Origin: Streptomyces kaniharaensis
GTDB lineage: Bacteria; Actinomycetota; Actinomycetes; Streptomycetales; Streptomycetaceae
Length of the DNA stretch: 64,000 nt
Direction of reading: 5' to 3'
Assembly (NCBI RefSeq): GCF_009569385.1
Contig: NZ_WBOF01000001.1
Span: forward strand, 372,001-436,000
Part shown: piece after piece, positions 1 through 7,622 of the stretch
How positions within the stretch are numbered: position 1 is the first letter of the stretch
How the letters are laid out: every line of letters begins with the position of its first letter
The notes under the pieces: generated by a model
What the model was told of the DNA's origin: nothing
The model's database searches: none
What the model saw: the letters and a program-made list of their open reading frames with translations, nothing else
Program-made: the position numbers and the translations under genes

Positions 1-826
1 AGCACGGGCCGCTGCCGATGACGCGCAGGACGCGGGCGCGGGCGGGGCCGATCACGCCGGCGAGGCCGTCGACGGCGGCTGGGCGTGCGGGGCGGGCGGG
101 GCCCTCGGTGGGGTGGGCGCCGACGGGGTGGACGAGGAGGGTCGGGCGGTCCTCGGCGAGGAGGAGTCCGATGCCGTTCTGGAGGAAGTAGTTGGGGCGC
201 AGTTCGAGGCCGCGTCCGCCGAGGTCGAAGCTGCCGTCCCAGTCGGCGATGGTGCACTGGAGGACGCCTTCGTCGCGCCAGACGGCCCGGGGGTGGAGTT
301 CGCCGAGCATGGCGCCGACGCCGGCGCGGGCCACGGTGCGGGAGCGCTGGGCGATGTCGGCTTCGAGCAGGCGGCGGATGTCGGGCCAGTCGGGGGCCAG
401 GCAGGACTGGAACAGCGCCCAGGCGCTGTCGGTGATCTGCCGCAGGCTGCGGGTGCCGCCGTCGAGGAGGCGGGCGAGGGCGGTGGGCAGTTCGGCCTCG
501 CTGCCGAACATGGCCAGGTCCTGTTCGAAGGTGTGCTGCGGAACGTCCAGGACGGCGTCGAGTTCGTCGGCGAGCAGGCGGCGGGTGGCGTCGACGTCGG
601 CGCCCATGAACTTCGGGACGCCGGCGGTGGAGGCGTTGACCAGGTCGAGGAGCGGGGCGGCCCGGTGCGGGACGTGCCGCCGGACGTCGCGCCACCAGCG
701 GTCGCGGCGCAGGCCGAGGCAGTCGTGCACCTCCTGCCGGGCGGCGCCGGTGAGCAGGTGGTCGAGCGGCGAGATGACGAACCGGGTGTTGGCGACGTCC
801 GCGACGCCGAACCTGAGCGTGAGCAC
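1..826 (-). CDS. ArsR-family regulator with DUF5937-like domain, 3' end cut by window
   Basis: About 275 residues are visible, starting at GTG (VLTLRFGVADVANTRFVISP) behind a G-rich ribosome-binding site. This opening, followed by the pattern LDLVNASTAGVPKFMGAD, is what I know from actinobacterial ArsR/SmtB-type regulators that carry an N-terminal DUF5937 domain and a C-terminal winged helix. The helix-turn-helix would lie beyond position 1 and cannot be seen, so the family call rests on the N-terminal part. The ligand and targets are unknown. Codon positions are strongly GC-biased only in this frame. Longer open frames on the opposite strand lack a recognisable protein. Confidence 0.7.
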   Translation of the reverse strand, partial: MLTLRFGVADVANTRFVISPLDHLLTGAARQEVHDCLGLRRDRWWRDVRRHVPHRAAPLLDLVNASTAGVPKFMGADVDATRRLLADELDAVLDVPQHTFEQDLAMFGSEAELPTALARLLDGGTRSLRQITDSAWALFQSCLAPDWPDIRRLLEADIAQRSRTVARAGVGAMLGELHPRAVWRDEGVLQCTIADWDGSFDLGGRGLELRPNYFLQNGIGLLLAEDRPTLLVHPVGAHPTEGPARPARPAAVDGLAGVIGPARARVLRVIGSGPC

Positions 827-888
827 TGTCCCCCGACCCCTGCCGGAACCCCCGGCGGACTGGCTCTCACCTGGTGGTTTCTTGACCT

Positions 889-905
889 TTAGGCCCAGAG
901 GCTAA
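889..905. promoter_or_regulatory. imperfect inverted repeat upstream of the ArsR-type gene
   Basis: TTAGGCC-CAG-AGGCTAA is an imperfect dyad lying about 65 bp upstream of the regulator start. It could be an operator for autoregulation. It also loosely resembles iron-box half-sites, but the match is too weak to assign. Confidence 0.25.
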
Positions 906-1008
906 TGCATGGCGACCAGGCCGCGTCGGTTGGCATCCTTCCCGGGTCGGCGGGTCGACGGGACGGCGACGGAAATGGCGACGGAACGGCAACGGGACGC
1001 GCGGACTC

Positions 1009-1048
1009 GCTCCGGCCCCCCACCGCGAGGGGAGTGGGGGACCGGAGC
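1009..1048 (-). terminator. hairpin terminator after XRE-cupin gene
   Basis: Arms of 15 bp (1009-1023 and 1034-1048) pair with one mismatch around a 10-nt loop. The hairpin lies just past the stop codon of the XRE-cupin regulator, so it probably ends that transcript. Confidence 0.65.
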
Positions 1049-1111
1049 GCACATATCCACGCATTCGGTAAACCGAACGTGCCTGGTGGACCGAACGCCC
1101 CCGCCCGCCCC

Positions 1112-1708
1112 TCACCCGTCGTGCGGGTCCGCCACGTGCAGCCGCTGCTCCGCCCGGAAGTGCAGGAGCAGCACCGAGCGCACCACCTCCCCGCCGAGCG
1201 CGGTGTACGCGTGCGGCAGCGTGGCGTCGAAGCCGACGTAGTCGCCCGGTCCGAGCTCCACGTCGCACCCGTTCACCCGCACGCCCAGCCGGCCCGCCTG
1301 GACGACGGTGTGCTCGGTGCCGCTGTGCCCGGCCGAGTCCTGCGTGCCGCCGGGGCGCACCTGCTGGTCGTAGATCTCGAACACCGAGTCCCCGGACTCG
1401 ATCCGGCGCAGCGGACGCAGGTCGACGCCCGCTCCGCTGAGCGCCTCGACGTCGGCGGCGCGGACCACCGTCACCCCGCCGGTCGGTGCGCCGTCCACCA
1501 GGTCGGAGATCGGCACGCCGAGCACCCGGGCGAGCCCGAAGACCGTCTCCAGGGTGGGGTTCCCGGTGCCGGACTCCAGCTGGGACAGCGTCGCCTTGCC
1601 GATCCCGGCGCGCCGCGACAGCTCGGACAGCGACAGGCCGCGCTCGGCCCGCACCCGCTTCAGGTTGGCGGCGAGCACGCCCCGGACGGATCCCTCGGAG
1701 TCGCCCAC
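1112..1708 (-). CDS. XRE-family regulator with C-terminal cupin
   Basis: The 198-residue product has a helix-turn-helix at about residues 8-62 (LSLSELSRRAGIGKATLSQLE) and a small beta-barrel cupin domain in the C-terminal half (GTEHTVVQAGRLGVRV, LGPGDYVGFDATLPHAYTAL). Such proteins usually sense a small molecule in the cupin and repress a neighbouring gene. I chose the GTG at 1708 because AGAGGA precedes it and the HTH begins soon after; the open frame extends further upstream without a good start. It is divergent from the aminopeptidase P gene, so the shared 150-bp promoter region may be its target. The inducer is unknown. Confidence 0.85.
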   Translation of the reverse strand: MGDSEGSVRGVLAANLKRVRAERGLSLSELSRRAGIGKATLSQLESGTGNPTLETVFGLARVLGVPISDLVDGAPTGGVTVVRAADVEALSGAGVDLRPLRRIESGDSVFEIYDQQVRPGGTQDSAGHSGTEHTVVQAGRLGVRVNGCDVELGPGDYVGFDATLPHAYTALGGEVVRSVLLLHFRAEQRLHVADPHDG

Positions 1709-1860
1709 GCTGTTCCTCTTTCCTCCCGGTCTTCGTTCGATATACCGTACGGGACGCGCCCGACTCCCCGCGTACGCACCGACCACGCCCACGCACCGAC
1801 CGCGCCCGCGCACCTCACCGACCGCGCCCGTACGCACCCGACCCGACCCAGGAGACGGCA
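1709..1860. promoter_or_regulatory. divergent promoter region, XRE-cupin / aminopeptidase P
   Basis: This stretch separates two divergent genes. GATATACC at 1739-1746 gives a TATATC or TATACC -10-like element depending on strand, so the two promoters may overlap. I see no clear -35 for either. Confidence 0.35.
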
Positions 1861-3324
1861 GTGACCGAGCCCACCCGGCCCATGTCCGATGCCAAGCCGG
1901 CCGACCCCATCAAGTACCGGAAGAACGGTCTCACCCGCGGCGTGACCGACGAGCTCGCCGCGAACATGAAGCAGGGCTGGGCCGACACCGAGCGCGCCGA
2001 CCTCGCGCCGATCCCGCAGGCCGCGCACACCGCCCTCCGCCGCGCCGAGCTGTCCGCCGCCTTCCCGGGCGAGACGCTGGTGGTCCCGGCCGGCAACCCC
2101 AAGGTCCGCGCCAACGACACGGACTACCCGTTCCGCCCCTCCTCCGACTACGTCTACCTCACCGGCGACCAGTCCCAGGACGGCGTGCTCGTCCTCGCTC
2201 CCACCGGCGCCACCGGCCACGACGCCACGATCTACCTGCGCAACCGCTCCGACCGCGAGAACGGCGAGTTCTGGCTGGACAACCACGGCGAGCTGTGGGA
2301 CGGCCGCCGCAACAGCCTGAGCGAGAACGAGCGCCTGCTCGGCCTGCCCTGCCGCGACGTCCGCACGGTCCTGGACGGGCTGCGCTCCGTCACTGGCCCG
2401 GTCCGCGTGCTGCGCGGCCACGACGCCGGGGTGGAGGAGGTGCTCCGGGGCAAGGGCACTGCCGAGCAGGACGAGGAGTTCCGCGTCTTCCTGTCCGGAA
2501 TGCGCCTGGTCAAGGACGAGTTCGAGATCGCCGAGCTGCGCTTCGCCTGCGAGGCCACCGCCCGCGGCTTCGAGGACGTCGTGCGGGTGCTCGGCACGGA
2601 CACCGAGACGGCCGAGCGCCTGATCGAGGGCACCTTCTTCGTCCGGGCCAGGGTCGAGGGCAACGACGTCGGCTACGGCACGATCGCCGCCGCCGGCCCG
2701 CACGCCACCACCATGCACTGGGTGCGCAACGACGGCCGCGCCAAGCCTGGCGATCTGCTGCTGCTCGACGCGGGCGTGGAGACGAACCGGCTCTACACCG
2801 CCGACGTCACCCGCACCCTCCCCGTCAACGGCCGGTTCGACGAGCTCCAGCGCAGGATCTACGACGCGGTGTACGCGGCGCAGGAGGCCGGCATCGCCGC
2901 CGTCAGGCCGGGCGGGATGTTCCGCGACTTCCACCACGCCGCCCAGCGGGTGCTCGCCGAACACCTCACCTCCTGGGGCCTGTTCGGCGGCCTCTCCGCC
3001 GACAAGGTCTACGAGCTGGGCCTGCACCGCCGCTTCACCCTGGCCGGCACCGGCCACATGCTCGGCATCGACGTCCACGACTGCGCCCATTCCCGTACCG
3101 AGGAGCACGTCGACGGTCCGCTCAGGCCGGGCATGGTGCTCACCGTCGAGCCGGGCATCTACTTCCAGGAGGACGACCTGACGGTCCCGGCCGAGTACCG
3201 CGGCATCGGCGTCCGCATCGAGGACGACATCCTGGTCACCGAGGACGGCAACGAGAACCTCTCCGCCGCCCTCCCCCGCCACGCCGACGCCGTCGAGGCC
3301 TGGCTGGCCGGCCTGCGCGCCTGA
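1861..3324 (+). CDS. pepP: Xaa-Pro aminopeptidase (aminopeptidase P, M24B)
   Basis: This 487-residue cytosolic metallopeptidase should remove N-terminal residues that precede proline. The C-terminal pita-bread domain carries all five expected metal ligands: D303 (LLLLDAG), D315 (TADVTRT), H399 (GTGHMLGID), E430 (TVEPGIY) and E454 (RIEDD). The N-terminal half matches the AMP_N domain of PepP (GNPKVRANDTDYPFRPSSDY). The GTG start at 1861 follows AGGAGA at good spacing; the reading frame is open further upstream, but nothing there looks coding. Length agrees with streptomycete PepP proteins. It may be controlled by the divergent XRE-cupin regulator. Confidence 0.93.
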   Translation: MTEPTRPMSDAKPADPIKYRKNGLTRGVTDELAANMKQGWADTERADLAPIPQAAHTALRRAELSAAFPGETLVVPAGNPKVRANDTDYPFRPSSDYVYLTGDQSQDGVLVLAPTGATGHDATIYLRNRSDRENGEFWLDNHGELWDGRRNSLSENERLLGLPCRDVRTVLDGLRSVTGPVRVLRGHDAGVEEVLRGKGTAEQDEEFRVFLSGMRLVKDEFEIAELRFACEATARGFEDVVRVLGTDTETAERLIEGTFFVRARVEGNDVGYGTIAAAGPHATTMHWVRNDGRAKPGDLLLLDAGVETNRLYTADVTRTLPVNGRFDELQRRIYDAVYAAQEAGIAAVRPGGMFRDFHHAAQRVLAEHLTSWGLFGGLSADKVYELGLHRRFTLAGTGHMLGIDVHDCAHSRTEEHVDGPLRPGMVLTVEPGIYFQEDDLTVPAEYRGIGVRIEDDILVTEDGNENLSAALPRHADAVEAWLAGLRA

Positions 3325-3337
3325 GCCCGGCGACCGG

Positions 3338-3374
3338 CCTGCCCGAGGCGCCCCGGCGGAGCGCCTCGGGCAGG
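3338..3374. terminator. terminator between convergent pepP and methyltransferase genes
   Basis: A perfect 14-bp inverted repeat (CCTGCCCGAGGCGC, 9-nt loop, then its complement) lies just after the pepP stop and can serve both convergent transcripts. Confidence 0.8.
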
Positions 3375-3462
3375 TCACCGCACCGGCGGTGGTTTCCGTC
3401 CCCGGAGCGTGGTCCGCTGGGGCCCGCCAGCGGTCGGCGGCCGTCCGAAAAACACTCGATTC

Positions 3463-4146
3463 TCAGGCGCCCAGCCGCCACACCGTGGTGGTCTTGATCG
3501 CGGTGTCCTCCAGGTCCGCCACCACCGGTACCTCGTACGCGGCCAGCGCGGTGAACCGCTCCCGCGGCAGGTAGGCGCGGCCGGGGTCGCCGACGACGAC
3601 GGTGGCGCCGCGGGCGGCGGCCCGCTCCAGGAAGGGCAGGAAGCGGGCGGCCATGGCCCGTTCGTAGAAGACGTCCCCGGCGAGCACGACGTCGGCGCCG
3701 TCACCGTCTCCGTCGACCAGGTCCACCAGCGCGCCCTCCACCCGGACGCCGTTGGCCTCGGCATTGAGCCCGATGGCGGCGACCGCGTAGGCGTCGATCT
3801 CGGCGCCGCGGACGGACGCGGCCCCGCACAGCGCGGCGGCGACGCCCACCAGGCCGGACCCTGCCGCGACGTCGAGCACGGTGCGCCCGGCCACCACCTC
3901 GGGGTGGTCCAGCACGTAGCGGGTGACGGCCACCCCGCCCGCCCACGCGAACGCCCAGAACGGCGGCGGCAGTCCGGCCTTCCCGCGCGCCCGCTCGGTG
4001 GTCTCCCAGAGGGCGATCGCGTCCTCGGCCATGTGCAGGCTGATCTCGGGGACGGACGGGACGGGCTTCAGCTCGGTCTCGCGAAGGATGAAGGCGAGGT
4101 CCGTGTCCCGCTGACGGGGCTGAAGAGTTCGTAGCTCACTCGACAT
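3463..4146 (-). CDS. class I SAM-dependent methyltransferase, ETFB-lysine-methyltransferase-like
   Basis: The 227-residue product has the Rossmann motif I LDVAAGSGLVGVAAA, an acidic residue at the end of strand 2 (GAEIDAY) and motif IV VVLAGDVFYE. The run GDPGRAYLPRERF near the C-terminus is typical of the METTL20/METTL21-like group that methylates lysines on proteins such as electron-transfer flavoprotein beta. The true substrate is not shown by sequence. It lies 36 bp behind the sugar permease on the same strand and may be read through from that operon. A second ATG four codons upstream (4158) is an alternative start. Confidence 0.75.
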   Translation of the reverse strand: MSSELRTLQPRQRDTDLAFILRETELKPVPSVPEISLHMAEDAIALWETTERARGKAGLPPPFWAFAWAGGVAVTRYVLDHPEVVAGRTVLDVAAGSGLVGVAAALCGAASVRGAEIDAYAVAAIGLNAEANGVRVEGALVDLVDGDGDGADVVLAGDVFYERAMAARFLPFLERAAARGATVVVGDPGRAYLPRERFTALAAYEVPVVADLEDTAIKTTTVWRLGA

Positions 4147-4182
4147 GCCCCGCAGCATAGGGCCCCGCCGTCGCGGTGGCCC

Positions 4183-5535
4183 TCACGCGCGACCGGCGGC
4201 CTTCTGGGTGCGCCTGGCCAGCGAGTCGACCACCACGGCGGCGAGCAGCACCGCACCGGTGATCATGAACTGGATGGCGTTGCTCAGGCCCTCGATGTTC
4301 ATCCCGGACTGGATCGAGCCGATCACCAGCGCGCCGAGCAGCGCCGACCAGGTCGAGCCGCGCCCGCCGAACAGGCTGGTGCCGCCGATGACGGCCGCCG
4401 CGATGGCGTTCATCAGCAGGTTGCCGCCGCCGGAGGTCTGGCTGGCCGACTGGATCTGCGCGGCCAGGAAGAGGCCGCCGACCGCGGCCATGGTCGAGCA
4501 GATGGTGAACACGCTGATCCGGATCCAGGGGACGTTGATACCGGCGCGCCGGGCACCTTCGATGTTGCCGCCGAGCGCGAACACCTGCCGGCCGTAGCCG
4601 GTGCGGCGCAGCACGAAGTCCAGCACCACGATGAAGATCAGGAAGATCAGCAGCGCCAGCGGCAGGCCCTTGTACTGGTTGAGCGTGTAGGCGGCGAGGA
4701 AGGCGACGATCGCGAGCATGGCGCTGCGCAGCACGATGTCGGTCATCGGCCGGTACGGCACCCCGGCCGCTCTGCGCCGGTTGGCGTCGAACAGCGAGGC
4801 GACGACGAACAGTGCGACGCCGATCGCGGCGGTGCCGTACGCGGCGATCTCCTGGCCGTAGATGGTGCTGTAGAGCCGGGAGACGATGTCCTTGCCGGAC
4901 AGGTTGACGGTGCCGGTGGCGCCCAGCACCTGCAGCATCAGGCCGTTCCAGCCGAGGTTACCGGCGAGGGTGACGACGAAGGCCGGCACGCCGACCTTGG
5001 CGAAGAACAGGCCCTGGATCAGGCCGACGGCGGCCCCGCCGCTGAGGGCCACCAGCAGGGCCACCCACTCGTTGACGCCGTGGGTGACGTTCAGGACGGC
5101 GTACAGCGCCGCGCACAGGCCGCTGACCGAGCCGACCGACAGGTCGATCTCGCCCAGCAGCAGCACGAACACGACGCCGATCGCGATCATGCCGGTGCCG
5201 ACGATCTGCTGCGACAGGTTGGACAGGTTCTGGGCGGAGAGGAAGGTGCTGTTGAGGCTGCCGAACACCGCCCAGATCACGATCAGGGCCAGCACGACGG
5301 GCAGCGAGCCGAGTTCGCCGCTGCTGAGGCGGCGGCGGAACTCGATGGCGTAGCCCTTGATGCCCTCCTGGCGGACGATCAGCCGGGGGTCCACGGCCGG
5401 GGTGGCCTCGGGCGCCACCGGGACGGGCGCGTTGACGCCGCCCGTGGGCATGGTGTCCTCGGGCAGCGGGATGTGGTGGCGTTCGGGCCGCTGGGGCTCG
5501 CCACCCGCAGGGCTCCCGGGAATGTTCTCGCTCAC
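4183..5535 (-). CDS. xylH: sugar ABC transporter permease (xylose/ribose type)
   Basis: This 450-residue membrane protein has about ten hydrophobic helices and the branched-permease family signatures GEIDLSVGSVSGL and GGTSLFGGRGSTWSALLGALVIGSI. It should form the channel of a xylose-type importer, with the ATPase and binding protein encoded upstream in the same operon. The GTG start overlaps the ATPase stop (GTGA), which indicates translational coupling. A polar, proline-rich stretch of roughly 75 residues precedes the first helix, as in streptomycete XylH. The sugar could be xylose or another aldose; the symbol reflects family resemblance only. Confidence 0.85.
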   Translation of the reverse strand: MSENIPGSPAGGEPQRPERHHIPLPEDTMPTGGVNAPVPVAPEATPAVDPRLIVRQEGIKGYAIEFRRRLSSGELGSLPVVLALIVIWAVFGSLNSTFLSAQNLSNLSQQIVGTGMIAIGVVFVLLLGEIDLSVGSVSGLCAALYAVLNVTHGVNEWVALLVALSGGAAVGLIQGLFFAKVGVPAFVVTLAGNLGWNGLMLQVLGATGTVNLSGKDIVSRLYSTIYGQEIAAYGTAAIGVALFVVASLFDANRRRAAGVPYRPMTDIVLRSAMLAIVAFLAAYTLNQYKGLPLALLIFLIFIVVLDFVLRRTGYGRQVFALGGNIEGARRAGINVPWIRISVFTICSTMAAVGGLFLAAQIQSASQTSGGGNLLMNAIAAAVIGGTSLFGGRGSTWSALLGALVIGSIQSGMNIEGLSNAIQFMITGAVLLAAVVVDSLARRTQKAAGRA

Positions 5536-6311
5536 TGGGAGCCCTCCTGGCCGCGGGCCTGCCGGCGGGTCACGGCGTTGTCCGTGGCGCCGGTGATGGC
5601 CGAGATGATCTCTTCCTGGTTGGTGTAGCGCTTGTCGAAGATCCCGTTGTTGCGGCCGAGGCGCAGCACCGCGACGGTGTCCGCGACGGCCATCACGTCC
5701 GCCATGTTGTGGCTGATGAGGATCACGCCGTGGTCCTGCTCGCGCAGCCGCTCGACCAGGTCGAGGACCTGGGCGGTCTGCTCGACGCCGAGGGCGGCGG
5801 TGGGCTCGTCCAGCATCACGACCTTGGGCGAGCCGATCAGCGCGCGGGCGATCGCCACCACCTGGCGCTGGCCGCCGGAGAGGGAGGCGACGGGGATCCG
5901 CACGCTGGGGATGCGGATGGAGAGGGTGTCGAGCAGCGCCCGGGAGCGCTTCTCCATCGCGACCTCGTCGAGGATGGTGAAGCGCCGGATCTCGCGGCCG
6001 AGGAAGAGGTTCCCGACCACGTCGAGGTTGTCGCAGAGCGCGAGGTCCTGGTAGACGGTGGCGATGCCCAGGTGCTGGGCGTCCTGGGGGCGGTGGATGG
6101 CCACCGTCCGGCCCTGCCACTCGATCGTGCCCTCGTCCGGCTGGTGGACCCCGGCGATGGCCTTGACCAGGGTGGACTTGCCGGCGCCGTTGTCGCCGAC
6201 CAGCGCCACCACCTCGCCGGCGTGCACCTCCAGTTCGATGTCGGTGAGCGCCTGGACGGCGCCGAACCGTTTGGAGACCCCGCGCAGGGCGAGTACGGTC
6301 TCACCTGCCAC
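5532..6311 (-). CDS. xylG: sugar ABC transporter ATP-binding protein (single-domain, XylG-like)
   Basis: The 259-residue ATPase carries Walker A GDNGAGKST, Q-loop VYQDLALCDNL, signature LSGGQRQ, Walker B VVMLDEP and switch histidine ISHN. It has one nucleotide-binding domain, unlike the two-domain enteric MglA/XylG, and matches the shorter actinobacterial form. I chose GTG at 6311 (VAGETVLALRGVSKRFG). An upstream ATG at 6356 would place the start inside the hairpin described next. The gene is coupled to the downstream permease by a 4-bp overlap. Confidence 0.9.
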   Translation of the reverse strand: MAGETVLALRGVSKRFGAVQALTDIELEVHAGEVVALVGDNGAGKSTLVKAIAGVHQPDEGTIEWQGRTVAIHRPQDAQHLGIATVYQDLALCDNLDVVGNLFLGREIRRFTILDEVAMEKRSRALLDTLSIRIPSVRIPVASLSGGQRQVVAIARALIGSPKVVMLDEPTAALGVEQTAQVLDLVERLREQDHGVILISHNMADVMAVADTVAVLRLGRNNGIFDKRYTNQEEIISAITGATDNAVTRRQARGQEGSQ

Positions 6312-6327
6312 AGTGACCAACTCCCTT

Positions 6328-6354
6328 GCCCCGCCTCCGGGGTGGAGGCGGGGC
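6328..6354 (-). terminator. intercistronic hairpin after the binding-protein gene
   Basis: A perfect 11-bp stem (GCCCCGCCTCC with its complement, 5-nt loop) sits between the binding-protein stop and the ATPase start. It can act as a partial terminator or a 3'-end stabiliser, giving more binding protein than transporter, a common arrangement in sugar ABC operons. Confidence 0.7.
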
Positions 6355-6404
6355 ATATTCGTGTGGGGACGTCTTCGTGTGGGGACGTCGCGGCGACGCC
6401 CGGG

Positions 6405-7529
6405 CTACTGGAGGCCGGCTGCCTTGCAGGCTTCGGCGTAGTCCGGCGTGCAGATCTGCGCGACGGTGTAGAGGCCGTCGGCGACCACGGTGGTCTTGAT
6501 GTTGTCCTTGGTGACCACGATCGGCGTGATCAGGTTGGCCGGCACCTTGTTGCCGCTGCCGTTGGTGACGGTGGTCGGCGCCAGGGTCGAGTCCAGCGGC
6601 TTCCCGGCGGCGAGCGTGATCGCCATCTGGGCGGCGGTGTCGGTCTCCGGCTTGAACGGCTTGTAGATCGTCATGGTCTGGGTGCCCACCAGAATCCGCT
6701 GGATGGCGTCGAGCTGGGCGTCCTGACCGGTGAGCGGGACGCTCAGGCCGGCCGCCTTGAGCGCGGTCGCGATGCCGGCGGCCATGCCGTCGTTGGCCGA
6801 GTAGACGCCGACGACGTTGTTCGCGCCGATGGCGGTGATCCCGGCGGCCGCCTCCTGGTTGGCGGTGTTCGGGTCCCACTGGGGCGTGTCGTACTCCTTG
6901 CCGATCTTCAGTTTGCCGTCGATCGCGCTGTGCGCGCCAGCCTTGAAGTCGGCGGCGTTGGGGTCGGTGGGCGAGCCGTTGATCATGATGATCGAGCCGG
7001 CGTTCGCCTTGCTGCCCACCGCCGCCACCAGGGCCTGGCCCTGCAGTTCGCCGACCTTGTGGTTGTCGAACGAGACGTACGCGTCGACGGGCCCTTGGGC
7101 GAGGCGGTCGTAGGCGACCACCTTGACGCCCGCGTCGTGGGCCTTCTGGACGGAGGACTGGATCGACTTGGAGTCCACCGCGTCCAGGATCAGCACCTTG
7201 TTGCCCTTGGTGAGGGCGGTGTCCACCTGGGTCTGCTGGGTCGTGGCGTCCTGGTTGGCGTTGTAGTAGTCGATCGTCGCTTCCGGCGCCAGCTCCTTGA
7301 TCTTCTTCTCGATCAGGGGGCGGTCGAACTGCTCGTAACGGGTGGTCTTGGTCTCCGGCAGCAGGAGACCGATCTTCACGGGGCCGACCGCGCCCGCGCT
7401 GCCGCCTGCGCTCGCGCTGCCCGACGTACCGCCACTGGACGCCTGCTTGGCGCTGCCACAGGATGCTGCGCCGAGGCCGAGGGAAACCACTGCGGTCACC
7501 GCGACCACGCGGCGAAGCCCGATGCTCAT
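6405..7529 (-). CDS. xylF: sugar ABC transporter substrate-binding lipoprotein (XylF-like)
   Basis: The 374-residue protein starts with a signal peptide (MSIGLRRVVAVTAVVSLGLG) and a variant lipobox AASC that would make C24 the lipidated residue, followed by a Ser/Gly-rich linker. The mature part is a type-I periplasmic binding protein (VKIGLLLPETKTTRYEQFDRP, QALVAAVGSKANAGSIIMINGSPTD split here by the fold, and VVGVYSANDGMAAG), closest in style to D-xylose binding proteins. It delivers sugar to the permease/ATPase encoded behind it. It is the first gene of the operon; ATG at 7529 has GGAG about 10 nt upstream. Confidence 0.87.
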   Translation of the reverse strand: MSIGLRRVVAVTAVVSLGLGAASCGSAKQASSGGTSGSASAGGSAGAVGPVKIGLLLPETKTTRYEQFDRPLIEKKIKELAPEATIDYYNANQDATTQQTQVDTALTKGNKVLILDAVDSKSIQSSVQKAHDAGVKVVAYDRLAQGPVDAYVSFDNHKVGELQGQALVAAVGSKANAGSIIMINGSPTDPNAADFKAGAHSAIDGKLKIGKEYDTPQWDPNTANQEAAAGITAIGANNVVGVYSANDGMAAGIATALKAAGLSVPLTGQDAQLDAIQRILVGTQTMTIYKPFKPETDTAAQMAITLAAGKPLDSTLAPTTVTNGSGNKVPANLITPIVVTKDNIKTTVVADGLYTVAQICTPDYAEACKAAGLQ

Positions 7530-7622
7530 GAGGATGCCTCTCCGGTTATGAGTCCACCCCCTTGCTCCGAGTTTGGGAAGTTCCGGCCGCCGGCACGACC
7601 GCAGGTGCGCCGAACGGGTAAC

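Noticed and set aside
889..905. DmdR/iron box
   Set aside because: The dyad is imperfect and shorter than the 19-bp TTAGGTTAGGCTAACCTAA pattern, and the neighbouring genes have no iron role.
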